This document shows, in pieces, positions 1 through 7,416 of a stretch of DNA of 8,428 nt. Within the stretch, counting starts at the first letter, position 1. Every line of letters begins with the position of its first letter. The position numbers were made by a program, and so were the translations under genes. This DNA is from SZUA-186 sp041552135 (GTDB lineage Bacteria; Pseudomonadota; Gammaproteobacteria; UBA9214). The notes under the pieces were generated by a model that saw only the letters and a program-made list of their open reading frames with translations, searched no databases and was not told where the DNA came from. The stretch spans positions 1 to 8,428 of the forward strand of contig JBFELL010000125.1 of NCBI GenBank assembly GCA_041552135.1. Reading direction: 5' to 3'.

Positions 1-163
1 GCGGAATCCCTGCTTGAGCCATGGTAGCATGAAATTCCGTCAATTATATGACGCATTATGCCCGTGCCAGACCCGGCAACGTGCCGGCACAGTAACCGGC
101 CAGACATGCCCGGGCGTGCGTTCCGTCGCTGGATTCCCCGGGCGGTCCGGTTGGCGAGGTCAA
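1..163. other. Non-coding region downstream of the metalloprotease gene
   Basis: This stretch follows the stop codon of the minus-strand protease and holds no gene I can support. It contains a dyad CGTCA-ATTATA-TGACG at 38-53 and a GC-rich hairpin at 73-87 (CCGGCA-ACG-TGCCGG), which overlaps the 10-base palindrome GTGCCGGCAC at 81-90. Read on the minus strand, neither is followed by a T-tract, so they are not convincing intrinsic terminators. Confidence 0.6.
73..87 (-). terminator. Possible GC-rich hairpin after the protease gene
   Basis: A perfect 6-bp stem with a 3-base loop (CCGGCA-ACG-TGCCGG) lies about 75 bases beyond the protease stop codon. It could slow or stop transcription, but no U-run follows on the minus strand. 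It could equally be a chance structure in GC-rich DNA. Confidence 0.2.
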
Positions 164-3100
164 TCAGGGGGCATAGAGACCGAATACAATCCGCTGGATG
201 ACCACCAGATCGCCCAGCGTGAACTGCGCATCCGGCATTGGGACACCCGCCACCACCGGGGCAACATCGCCACGTTGCAGTTCTGTCGTCGAGGGCACAT
301 ACATGCCCGTGAGGATGCGCAGGCCAAGCAGGATATCGACCACATCCACGTTACCGTCATCATTGATATCACCACTGTTGACCGGGGTACTACCCGCGTC
401 CAGCGGGTCAGTACCCGCCGCCAGTTCCGCGGCATCACTCCAGTTATCGCCGTCACTGTCGCCGGCCAGCGGGTTGGTATCGAACGCGGGATTGTAATCA
501 TCCGGGTTACCGTCCCGGTTAACCTCGTCAAAATCGCTCAGGGTGTCGCCATCGCTATCGGTTGCCAGCGGGTCGGTACCGAGAACCATAACCTCGACGG
601 CATCGGGCAGGCCATCGTTGTCGTCATCCGCATCATGGGAATTGGCGTTGCCATCGGCATCGCTGTCGATAGTCACATCGGCGCAGAACCGCAGCACCGC
701 GTCCATGGCAACCTGGCGGTCTGCTGCATCGGCAATGGCCTCGAAGGGGAAACCCCAGAAGGTCGTGCTGTAGGTCGATGTTACCCTGGCAATGCCCGTT
801 GCGCCCTGGTCGGCATTGATGACAACGCTGGCGCCGGTGTCCGGGAACAAACCGTCGCTGTAGTTAACAAGGGGAGGATAGAACAGGGTATAGGGCCCCA
901 ACACGGAAAATGCCGGGCCGGCACCCTGCACCGTTGTCTGGAACACATCATCCACCACCCCCAGCACACCCAGATAGTCTTGCATGAAGGATGTCAAGCC
1001 GCGTGCCCAGTGATAATCCTGGGAACTGATAAACAGGCAGGCGCCGCTATCGAGGTAGCCGCCGAGTGCCGCCTCCCCGGTGGCCCCCGGTCCGGTTGTG
1101 CTGTCGTACTTGTCACCGGTAAACCAGATGACACCCTTGTAATCCGCCAGCCCTGCGCTGTCCGGATCACCGGCACCGGTATCCCAGACATCGTAAGTCA
1201 CCCCGAGCCCGCCCAGCGCCGCGGCATACGAGCTGCGCACATTCGGGTCACCATCATCATCATCGACCAGCAACACGTCCTTGCGGGTCGAGAACCGCAA
1301 GGCATCGAGGTTGCTGATCAGGGCCTGGTCAAAGGAATACAGCGTGGCATCTGTACCGGCCACATCCTCGACACCGATGGTGGCACTGGCACCCCGATCA
1401 TACGCCGCATCACCGGTCACGGTGTCCAGGTAACGAAACACGATGTCACCGCCGGATTCATACAGGGTCACCTGGAAACTGACGTCACCCGTACCACCGG
1501 CATGCCGGACACCTTCCCAGGCAATGGTAGTCCGGCGCAGTGGCGCGACACCCTCGGCAAGCACGTACACGGCACCACCGGGTTCCGGATTCAGGTCATC
1601 CCAGAATGGTGCAATGAGATCGTTTGGAGCCGCGGGACTCGGCAAACCGGTATTGGTGCCTGAACCGCCATCCGCCCCGAACGTCAGGTAACCGTTGGCG
1701 CTGACCGTCACCGCCGCCCGCGCGACGCCGAAAAATTCGAAGTCGAAACCAATCGGCACAACAACGCTGCCATTGTCCGACAGGTTATGCAGCGTACCCG
1801 CAGTTGCATCGATCCAGTCCGCCTCATAGTGCTCGGCGCGCAGATGATAGGTCGGCTCCGGCGGTGGCGGTCCATAGGTAAACGACATACTTGCACCGGC
1901 CCCGCTGATACTGGAAATGATGTTGCCGGTATCGCCGGGCTTACCCGTCTGGTAGGCGTCGGTTCCGGGCACGGTATCGGCATCGATGCGGTGAATACCG
2001 TTGCCATGATAAAGGTCAGTGGCGTCACCGCGATTGTGGCCCCTTTCCAGGTCATAGTTACCATCGGCCTGCAGCAGCGCCACCCGGTAATGGTTGCCGT
2101 TATTCGGCCAGCCAGCCTGACCCGGGTAGCCCTGGGTATCAAAATCCGACTGGTCATCGATATGCCAGATCGCCAGGCCGCCCTGCGGGATAGCAGTCTC
2201 GATGCCCGATGGCTGCCGGTTCTCTATCAAGAGATATTCATTGAGCGGGTAACCGGCCTCGATACGGTAGATCACAGGCGAGAACTCCACCTCCGGGAGG
2301 GTGTAATCACCGAGCGCGGAAATCACCGTCGGCGTCACCCAGCCCAGCTCGATCTTGCTCCAGGCCGAGAAATGCGGCGGATGCAGCTGGCTGGAATCAA
2401 ACCCCCAGCTGTTGGCCATCATGCCCCAGGAGCCGATACCCTCACCGGCACCGCTGTCGGTGTCGTACAGATCGGGCAGGCCGAAGAAGTGACCGGTCTC
2501 GTGTGCAATCACGCCAATACGCCCGATCTCGGAACCGGAGGTGGCCCATACACCGGGACTGATATGGTAATCGGAAACCTGCACCCCCTCTTCCGAGGTC
2601 CAGGGCGGTGACTGTATGGCCCAGCGGTGTGACCAGATGCGATCTTCATAGCTGGCGCCATAGGCATCGGTACCACCCCACTCGGCGCCGTAGCCGGAGT
2701 GGATAAACGTAATGGAATCGATCCGGCCATCATTGTCTGTATCAAAGTCAGTGAAGTCGATTACGTCGTCGACCTGGTCAAGTGCAGCACGCAGCGCCTG
2801 CCACAGGGTGGAGTCACCGGAGTCTCCATTGGCGTAATAGGCTTCGGTATTCGGCACATCTATCCAGCCGACCACAGTGGAATCGAGCACCAGTTGCCCG
2901 TAGGAGTTCTCGAGGTAGACATCGCGCACGCTGCCGCTTGGTGCCAGCACGGGATCGCCGCCCACGGCATTGAACAACACGTCAAAATCATCATCATCGG
3001 GAAGCGGCCTGCCGGCATGATCGAAAAAGCGAAGCATGATGACAAGATTCCTGATAGTACCCGTCACCGCTGCTGCCGCCTGCAGGGTCGACTCGCCCGC

Positions 3101-3481
3101 TGCCGGTAACGCATAACTCCCGGCACGCCGTTGCCGGATAATGTGTGCAGGTGGCAGGGTCCTTCTCTTCAAGCCCCTGGCAACAGGGTCAACCTTGCCG
3201 ACTTCCCAGGTCGTGGCAACCAGCTGCCGGTCCTTGCCCAGCCTTGCATAGACATAGCGTCCCTTGTCACGCAGTACGGTGAAGCCCGCCAGGTCTTCAT
3301 ACCAGTGAAAGTATTCACTGCCGCGGATATGCAGCCTGATACCGGTCCCGTCCGGCTGGGTTTCGTGGATAACATGCGGACTGGCCTGGATGGCACAGGC
3401 AGGCACAGGGCCCACGGTATACAGCAGCAGGCAGGCGATCAAATACCTCAACCGGAAGCAGGTTTTACGCCAGTCAATCAT
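164..3481 (-). CDS. Secreted M6 family (immune inhibitor A-like) zinc metalloprotease with C-terminal calcium-binding and dockerin-like modules
   Basis: A predicted exported protease of 1105 residues. I chose the ATG at 3481 because it starts directly at a signal peptide: WRK, a hydrophobic core and an ACA cleavage site near residue 30. An upstream GTG at 3586 would add 35 residues that hide the signal. Residues about 31-125 look like the propeptide usual in M6 proteases (EYFHWYEDLAGFTV region). The catalytic domain spans about 140-540. It has the zinc motif HETGHFFGLPDLYD from residue 327 (DNA 2489-2503 for HETGH), in which an Asp sits where classical metzincins have a third His, and a SWGMM Met-turn segment shortly after. 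A nidogen-like beta domain follows (about 570-730), then a Rossmann or amidotransferase-like domain (about 733-935, starting VLLVDDDDGD), thrombospondin type 3-like DxDxDG calcium repeats (about 939-1030) and a dockerin-like pair (about 1037-1102). The family and export are well supported. The substrate is unknown. No clear Shine-Dalgarno sequence precedes the start. Confidence 0.93.
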   Translation of the reverse strand: MIDWRKTCFRLRYLIACLLLYTVGPVPACAIQASPHVIHETQPDGTGIRLHIRGSEYFHWYEDLAGFTVLRDKGRYVYARLGKDRQLVATTWEVGKVDPVARGLKRRTLPPAHIIRQRRAGSYALPAAGESTLQAAAAVTGTIRNLVIMLRFFDHAGRPLPDDDDFDVLFNAVGGDPVLAPSGSVRDVYLENSYGQLVLDSTVVGWIDVPNTEAYYANGDSGDSTLWQALRAALDQVDDVIDFTDFDTDNDGRIDSITFIHSGYGAEWGGTDAYGASYEDRIWSHRWAIQSPPWTSEEGVQVSDYHISPGVWATSGSEIGRIGVIAHETGHFFGLPDLYDTDSGAGEGIGSWGMMANSWGFDSSQLHPPHFSAWSKIELGWVTPTVISALGDYTLPEVEFSPVIYRIEAGYPLNEYLLIENRQPSGIETAIPQGGLAIWHIDDQSDFDTQGYPGQAGWPNNGNHYRVALLQADGNYDLERGHNRGDATDLYHGNGIHRIDADTVPGTDAYQTGKPGDTGNIISSISGAGASMSFTYGPPPPEPTYHLRAEHYEADWIDATAGTLHNLSDNGSVVVPIGFDFEFFGVARAAVTVSANGYLTFGADGGSGTNTGLPSPAAPNDLIAPFWDDLNPEPGGAVYVLAEGVAPLRRTTIAWEGVRHAGGTGDVSFQVTLYESGGDIVFRYLDTVTGDAAYDRGASATIGVEDVAGTDATLYSFDQALISNLDALRFSTRKDVLLVDDDDGDPNVRSSYAAALGGLGVTYDVWDTGAGDPDSAGLADYKGVIWFTGDKYDSTTGPGATGEAALGGYLDSGACLFISSQDYHWARGLTSFMQDYLGVLGVVDDVFQTTVQGAGPAFSVLGPYTLFYPPLVNYSDGLFPDTGASVVINADQGATGIARVTSTYSTTFWGFPFEAIADAADRQVAMDAVLRFCADVTIDSDADGNANSHDADDDNDGLPDAVEVMVLGTDPLATDSDGDTLSDFDEVNRDGNPDDYNPAFDTNPLAGDSDGDNWSDAAELAAGTDPLDAGSTPVNSGDINDDGNVDVVDILLGLRILTGMYVPSTTELQRGDVAPVVAGVPMPDAQFTLGDLVVIQRIVFGLYAP
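176..373 (-). other. Dockerin type I-like C-terminal module of the protease
   Basis: The first repeat is a good calcium loop and helix: GDINDDGNVDVVDILLGLR then ILTG. The second is degenerate: it starts GDVAP, has an extra stretch (VVAGVPMPDAQ) in place of a DxNxDG loop, and ends LGDLVVIQRIVFG. I recall this form of dockerin-like pair at the end of non-cellulosomal secreted proteins of Gammaproteobacteria. No cohesin partner is visible in the window. Confidence 0.7.
392..667 (-). other. Thrombospondin type 3-like calcium-binding repeats in the protease
   Basis: This part of the protease gene encodes repeated acidic loops: DSDADGNANSHD, DADDDNDGLPD, TDSDGDTLSDFDE and GDSDGDNWSDAAE. GTDPL recurs twice as a linker. 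This is the usual bacterial TSP3/EF-hand-like pattern, expected to bind calcium and form a stiff spacer outside the cell. Confidence 0.85.
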
Positions 3482-3484
3482 TGT

Positions 3485-3497
3485 TCTTGTATCAAGA
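3485..3497 (-). repeat. Inverted repeat next to the protease start codon
   Basis: TCTTG-TAT-CAAGA forms a 5-bp dyad ending three bases before the ATG at 3481, in the position where a ribosome binding site would be. If it folds in the mRNA it could limit ribosome access. It is short and could be chance. Confidence 0.3.
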
Positions 3498-3519
3498 TCA
3501 CAAGGTGACAGCGATTGCC

Positions 3520-3535
3520 TTGCAGGGCACTGCAA
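3520..3535 (-). promoter_or_regulatory. Inverted repeat in the protease leader, possible operator
   Basis: A perfect 6-bp dyad TTGCAG-GGCA-CTGCAA lies about 40 bases upstream of the protease ATG. It has the size of a small operator or RNA hairpin. No known regulator motif is recognised, so any function is conjecture. Confidence 0.25.
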
Positions 3536-3636
3536 AAACAACGCTCGAGTTGCCATATCACTACAAAAGTCTAGCTCAATACACACACGTTTGAATGAAA
3601 GACACTGTCATACAACGACAACGGCAGAACAGGTCG

Positions 3637-3664
3637 CTGTAATACCCTGCCTTTAATGTATACT
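3637..3664 (+). promoter_or_regulatory. Possible sigma-70 promoter for the DUF2652 gene
   Basis: TATACT at 3659-3664 matches five of six bases of the -10 consensus. With a 16-base spacer the -35 would be CTGTAA (3637-3642), only three of six matches. A transcript starting near 3671 would have a leader of about 28 bases before the GTG start. The weak -35 keeps this tentative. Confidence 0.28.
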
Positions 3665-3698
3665 CGAGTGAAATCCCAACGCGACAGGTTGCCGGCCC

Positions 3699-4328
3699 GT
3701 GGCAGACGAATCGACAAGACCCGTGGTATTGATGATCGCGGACATCAGCGGCTATACCCGGTTCATGGTCGCCTCGGACACCGAGATCGCGCACAGCCAG
3801 TACATCATCTCGCAGCTGATCCACAGCATTATCGAACACGTCGAGCTACCCATGGAGGTATCCAAGCTGGAGGGCGATGCCATCTTTCTGTTCGCACCGA
3901 AAGACAACCGTGATTTTTCCGGCAATGGAGTCAGCCTGAAAATCGGCAACAAGCTGATACACTTTTTCGAGGCATTTCATGACAGGCTCGGCGAACTGGA
4001 CAGTGGCGGACCCGCCGTCTGCGGCAAGTGCACATGCGGTGCCTGCAGCAACATCGATGCACTGAAACTGAAACTCGTGGTGCACAGCGGCCAGGCACAT
4101 TTCTACCGGATCCGCGAATTCAATGAATTGTCCGGCAGTGATGTCATTCTGGTGCATCGCCTGCTGAAAAACTCGGTGCCACACCAGGAATACATCCTGA
4201 TGACGGAATCGGCCTGGTCGGATATCGACTTCTCACGCGAGATCGAGATCGAGGAAGGCTGCGAACACTACGAGCATCTGGGTGATATCAAGACACTCGT
4301 CTTTCACCCGACCGGCAGGCCGCAATAG
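3699..4328 (+). CDS. DUF2652 family protein, class III nucleotidyl cyclase-like domain
   Basis: A soluble protein of 209 residues. It starts at a GTG, forced by an in-frame TGA at 3669; a weak ACAGG lies 10 bases upstream. The N-terminal VLMIADISGYTRFM (from residue 10) and LEGDAIFLF (from 58) match DUF2652, a family built on the class III adenylate/guanylate cyclase fold. The two metal-binding aspartates of that fold appear to be kept (D15, D60). The strand at 126-134 (LVVHSGQAH) fits the core as well. However, DVILVHRLL (148-156) aligns with the cyclase VNxAxR motif: Arg154 is kept, but the transition-state Asn is replaced by Ile. Cyclase activity is therefore uncertain. A CxxCxCxxC cluster (C108, C111, C113, C116) could hold zinc or an iron-sulfur centre. 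The gene converges on the HD-GYP gene with a 21-base gap. I am sure of the family; the biochemical role is unknown. Confidence 0.85.
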   Translation: MADESTRPVVLMIADISGYTRFMVASDTEIAHSQYIISQLIHSIIEHVELPMEVSKLEGDAIFLFAPKDNRDFSGNGVSLKIGNKLIHFFEAFHDRLGELDSGGPAVCGKCTCGACSNIDALKLKLVVHSGQAHFYRIREFNELSGSDVILVHRLLKNSVPHQEYILMTESAWSDIDFSREIEIEEGCEHYEHLGDIKTLVFHPTGRPQ

Positions 4329-4349
4329 CCGAACGTCACCCTGAACCGG

Positions 4350-7301
4350 TCACTGCAGGTATTGCGAGATATCCACCCCGTCCAGCTGCCCGGGTGGCAG
4401 AAACCGCTCGGCATACTGTTTGTAGACACCCGCCGTCAGGAACAGCCTGAACAAGTCGGGATCGATATGCTGCTCCTGCTGCATCAGGCTCATGATCTTC
4501 AGCGCCTCGCCCACGGTCTTGGCCTTTTTGTATGGCCGGTCGGAGGCCGTCAGGGCCTCGAAGATATCCGCAATCGCCATCATGCGCGCCGTCAGTGACA
4601 TGTCGTCGCGCCGCAACTGCCGCGGGTAACCCGTGCCGTCCATCTTCTCGTGATGGCCACCGGCAATGTCGGGCACCGCTTTCAGGTGCTTCGGGTAGGG
4701 CAGCTTGTCGAGCATAATGATGGTCTGCACGATATGGTCATTGATCTTGTAGCGCTCCTCGGCTGACAGCGTGCCGCGCCGGATGCAGAGGTTATAGATT
4801 TCACCGCGGTTGTACTTGTACTCCGGCACATCCAGCCTGAACCCCCACGGATTGTCCCCGGGCATCCGGTCTGCCTCCTCCCGTTCCACCAGATGCTCGT
4901 CCTTGTCCGCCAGCAGGGGCTCTTCGACCGGCAGTTCCTGCGCTGCCTGCCGGGACTTGCGGCGGCGCTCCTCCCAGGAAACCCCAAGCCGGTCATCCAG
5001 TGTCCGGCCCCAGGTCCGCCGGGCAATTTGCTGCACCCGCTCGATAGCCTCATCGGACATGAACTCGCCGCCCTCGTTGCATTTCGCGATGAAGGCAAAC
5101 TCCTCATCCAGCCCGGACAACTGCCGCGCCAGCGTTTCAAGGGTGCCGTCCCTGTCCGCGCCGCCGCTGATCGATTTCCAGCAGGCAATCTCCGCATCGC
5201 GCTTGAGCACCTCGAAACGCATGCGAATCTCGTGGATACGATCGTAGATCGTTTCCAGCTTCGTCGACTTGTCGACGACATACTCGGGGGTCGTGACCTT
5301 GCCGCAATCGTGCAACCAGGCGGCGATATGCAGTGCCTCCCATTGTTCACTGTCAAGACTGAAGTCACGCAATGGCCCGCTGTCGACCTCACAGGCCGCC
5401 TGTGCCAGCATCCTGGTCAGTTCCGGCACGCGCTGGCAATGTCCACCCGTATACGGTGACTTGGCATCGATCGCCGAGGCAATAAGCTTGATAAAGGCCT
5501 CGAGCAGGTCCTTCTGCAGTTTCAGCAAGTGCCGGCTCTCGATCGAGACCGCGGCAAAACCGGACAGGGCCTGCAGGAAAGCAAGACGTTCCTGGCGCAG
5601 GCCATCGCGGTCCGGTTCCCCCCGGTCTTCCCGGAACACCAGGAAAAGCGCGCCAACCACGTCGTCGCTGCGGTTCACCAGCGGGATACAGGCAAGGTCC
5701 GCCTGCGCCGCACCCAGCCACCCCAGCAACACGGCATTGAGGCCACCGGCTGCAGCCGCTTCCCGGCCGATCGGGTTCAGACCGATTTCCCCCCGCCTGA
5801 TGCAGTCAACCAGCTCACCGCCCTGCGAGGTCTCCTCGAGCGCATAGACAGGCAGTCGCTCCGGACCGGCCCCCTCAGGATCCCGGCGGGTACCGACCGC
5901 GACCGGCCGTACCTGTCGACCGTCCTCGTCAACCAGGTAGATCCCCGCGAGGTCGGCGCCGCTGACCTGCAGGGTGGAATGACTGATGGACTGCAGCATG
6001 CGATCGAAATCCTGTTCCGCCGCAAGGCTGTTGATCAACTCGATAAAGCGGCTGATGGTCACCTTCATCATGCCCATGGCGACCGCCAGATCATCGACCT
6101 CGCGGATACGTGAGCGGGTAGTGATCGGTGAGCGGAAGTCAAAGCGGCGGATCAGACCGGTTTCCCTGGCGAGCCCCCTGAGCGGGCGCGCAACCCTGCT
6201 GGCCAGCCACCAGGCGACCGGCAGCGACAGGAGCACTACCAGCAGTCGCATCAGCAGTGCCTGGTTGCGTATGCGCACCGCCTCGGCCAGCAACTCGTCC
6301 TTTGGCGCCACGATCATCAGGTACACCGCCGTAGCGTTGTTGATGCCTACCGGCGTCACCGATCCCAGCCAGTCCCGCCCGTCCGACTCGAAGTCAAGCG
6401 CCTGCCTGCGCAATTCCAGGTCACGGGCAGCAGCGTGCAGCACCGGACTGTCCAGATCCGTGACACGGGCCAGCGTGACCTGCTGATCGTCCTTGTGAAC
6501 AATAATCCTGTCACTCTCGCTGTAGGCCAGCACCTCGCCGGCGGCATTCATCAGCAGCAGTTCGGCAGACGGCGACACCTGCATCTCCCCGATCGACCGG
6601 GACAGGGCCTGCAGCGTAATGTCCGCGGCAAAGACAGCCTCATGCCGGCTTGATGACCGGCTGACCGTGACACCGACCTTGCGCATGAAGTAGTAGAGAT
6701 AGGGCGGTACCGTGACCGTGCCATCCTGACCTCGCGCCATTTGATACCACGAGCGCGTCCGGGGATCGTAGCCGCTATCATCCGGGTACTCGCGGCGGAT
6801 CTCATCCAGAGCGGGATTGAAAAACAGCCGTATCGGCCGCAGCTCACCGGCATCACCCGCCACCGTGCTGTCGACCATCAGGCTGGCACCGTCGGGAGCG
6901 GAAAAACGCCCGCGCATCTCTTGCGTCTGCAGCGACCTCACGATGAAGAAGTCGCCCGACCCGTAACCGACTGACAGCGCCGCAAGCTGCGCGTGCTGGC
7001 TGATGACCCGGCTGAACAGATGCAACCGGGCCAGACGTTCCTCCAGGCTGCTTGCGGCCATGATATCGCTGTCAGCGAGGACATCGACCATCCCGACGAT
7101 CGGCCGGTAGATCGCCTGCAGGCCGGCGCCAAGCTCGCCGGCAATCTGGCCATAGAGCTTCTCGGTCGCGGAGAGCAGGACCCTGCTGTTCTGTTGATAA
7201 TTGAACCAGCCCAGCACAATGGCCATGAGGAGAATCAGGCCGATAAACAGGGTCGCGATATGCACGTTCAAGGGAAACTTGTAGTTCGCTAGCTTTTCCA
7301 C
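4350..7301 (-). CDS. Membrane sensor HD-GYP c-di-GMP phosphodiesterase (dCache-HAMP-GAF-HD-GYP)
   Basis: An inner-membrane signalling protein of 983 residues that probably hydrolyses cyclic di-GMP. I chose the GTG at 7301 because AGGAGG (7306-7311) lies four bases upstream; ATGs at 7319 and 7418 have no such site. The first membrane helix is at about 14-33. A periplasmic dCache domain (about 35-345) has the hallmark YDPRTRSWY from residue 178. The second helix is at about 348-368, followed by HAMP (370-420), GAF (427-590) and HD-GYP (about 600-970). The catalytic set looks complete: H621 (YTGGH), HDCGK at 664-668, H856, HHEKMDGTGYP at 883-893 and D912 (IADIFEALTA). About 160 extra, mostly charged, probably helical residues (about 681-841) separate the HD and GYP halves. 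Other HD-GYP proteins share this long insertion. The gene diverges from srkA and converges with the DUF2652 gene. Domain calls are firm; the ligand is unproven. Confidence 0.93.
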   Translation of the reverse strand: MEKLANYKFPLNVHIATLFIGLILLMAIVLGWFNYQQNSRVLLSATEKLYGQIAGELGAGLQAIYRPIVGMVDVLADSDIMAASSLEERLARLHLFSRVISQHAQLAALSVGYGSGDFFIVRSLQTQEMRGRFSAPDGASLMVDSTVAGDAGELRPIRLFFNPALDEIRREYPDDSGYDPRTRSWYQMARGQDGTVTVPPYLYYFMRKVGVTVSRSSSRHEAVFAADITLQALSRSIGEMQVSPSAELLLMNAAGEVLAYSESDRIIVHKDDQQVTLARVTDLDSPVLHAAARDLELRRQALDFESDGRDWLGSVTPVGINNATAVYLMIVAPKDELLAEAVRIRNQALLMRLLVVLLSLPVAWWLASRVARPLRGLARETGLIRRFDFRSPITTRSRIREVDDLAVAMGMMKVTISRFIELINSLAAEQDFDRMLQSISHSTLQVSGADLAGIYLVDEDGRQVRPVAVGTRRDPEGAGPERLPVYALEETSQGGELVDCIRRGEIGLNPIGREAAAAGGLNAVLLGWLGAAQADLACIPLVNRSDDVVGALFLVFREDRGEPDRDGLRQERLAFLQALSGFAAVSIESRHLLKLQKDLLEAFIKLIASAIDAKSPYTGGHCQRVPELTRMLAQAACEVDSGPLRDFSLDSEQWEALHIAAWLHDCGKVTTPEYVVDKSTKLETIYDRIHEIRMRFEVLKRDAEIACWKSISGGADRDGTLETLARQLSGLDEEFAFIAKCNEGGEFMSDEAIERVQQIARRTWGRTLDDRLGVSWEERRRKSRQAAQELPVEEPLLADKDEHLVEREEADRMPGDNPWGFRLDVPEYKYNRGEIYNLCIRRGTLSAEERYKINDHIVQTIIMLDKLPYPKHLKAVPDIAGGHHEKMDGTGYPRQLRRDDMSLTARMMAIADIFEALTASDRPYKKAKTVGEALKIMSLMQQEQHIDPDLFRLFLTAGVYKQYAERFLPPGQLDGVDISQYLQ

Positions 7302-7416
7302 GGCCCCTCCTGCCGTCATCACGCCACGCACAACTGCGCATGCAACACGGGGCAAGTGACAACCCGCGCCCGAGGGATTAGCATCCACGTTCCGCCCTGA
7401 CCATGCAACCGATATC
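7302..7416. other. Divergent promoter region between the HD-GYP gene and srkA
   Basis: This spacer of 115 bases should hold promoters for both genes. On the minus strand a TTGTCA (7357-7362) resembles a -35, but the sequence 16-18 bases on is GC-rich with no -10. No clear plus-strand promoter or Shine-Dalgarno sequence for srkA is visible either. Confidence 0.5.
7306..7311 (-). promoter_or_regulatory. Shine-Dalgarno AGGAGG that decides the HD-GYP start
   Basis: On the minus strand AGGAGG is followed by four bases (GGCC) and a GTG at 7301. From there the protein begins VEKLANYKFPLNVH, leading straight into the first membrane helix. The ATG at 7319 lies upstream of this site and so cannot use it. 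The four-base spacing is a little short but workable. Confidence 0.6.

Larger units (their letters stand above)
3482..3698. other. Divergent intergenic region between the protease and the DUF2652 gene
   Basis: These 217 bases separate two divergently transcribed genes and should hold both promoters. The only reasonable -10 is TATACT at 3659-3664 on the plus strand. On the minus strand I found no convincing -35/-10 pair for the protease. Two short dyads lie near the protease start, at 3485-3497 and 3520-3535. Confidence 0.6.

Noticed and set aside
176..373. Reading the dockerin module as a sign of a cellulosome
   Set aside because: No cohesin, cellulase or scaffoldin is present, the second repeat is degenerate, and similar modules end many unrelated secreted proteins.
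1250..1266. The run of CAT/ATC triplets as a microsatellite
   Set aside because: It is simply the reverse complement of codons for the acidic VDDDDGD segment of the protease.
14..1663. A 549-codon plus-strand open frame opposite the 3' half of the protease gene
   Set aside because: The minus-strand protein has clear domains, while this frame translates to repetitive Ile/Val/Gly/Thr/His-rich sequence with no recognisable domain. It is a shadow of the regular acidic and GC-rich codons.
1787..2611. A 274-codon plus-strand open frame opposite the protease catalytic domain
   Set aside because: It overlaps the zinc-site coding region on the other strand and shows no domain or plausible ribosome binding site.
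3482..3586. A 35-residue N-terminal extension of the protease from the GTG at 3586
   Set aside because: The extension would bury the signal peptide that begins at the ATG at 3481.
4893..5459. A 188-codon plus-strand open frame inside the HD-GYP gene
   Set aside because: It is antisense to the well-supported HD domain and insert, and its translation resembles no family.
7357..7362. TTGTCA on the minus strand as a -35 box for the HD-GYP gene
   Set aside because: At the correct spacing downstream the sequence is GC-rich (near GCGCAG), so no -10 element completes a promoter.
7403..7405. An ATG 14 bases upstream of the srkA start
   Set aside because: It is out of frame with srkA, and its frame gives no recognisable product.
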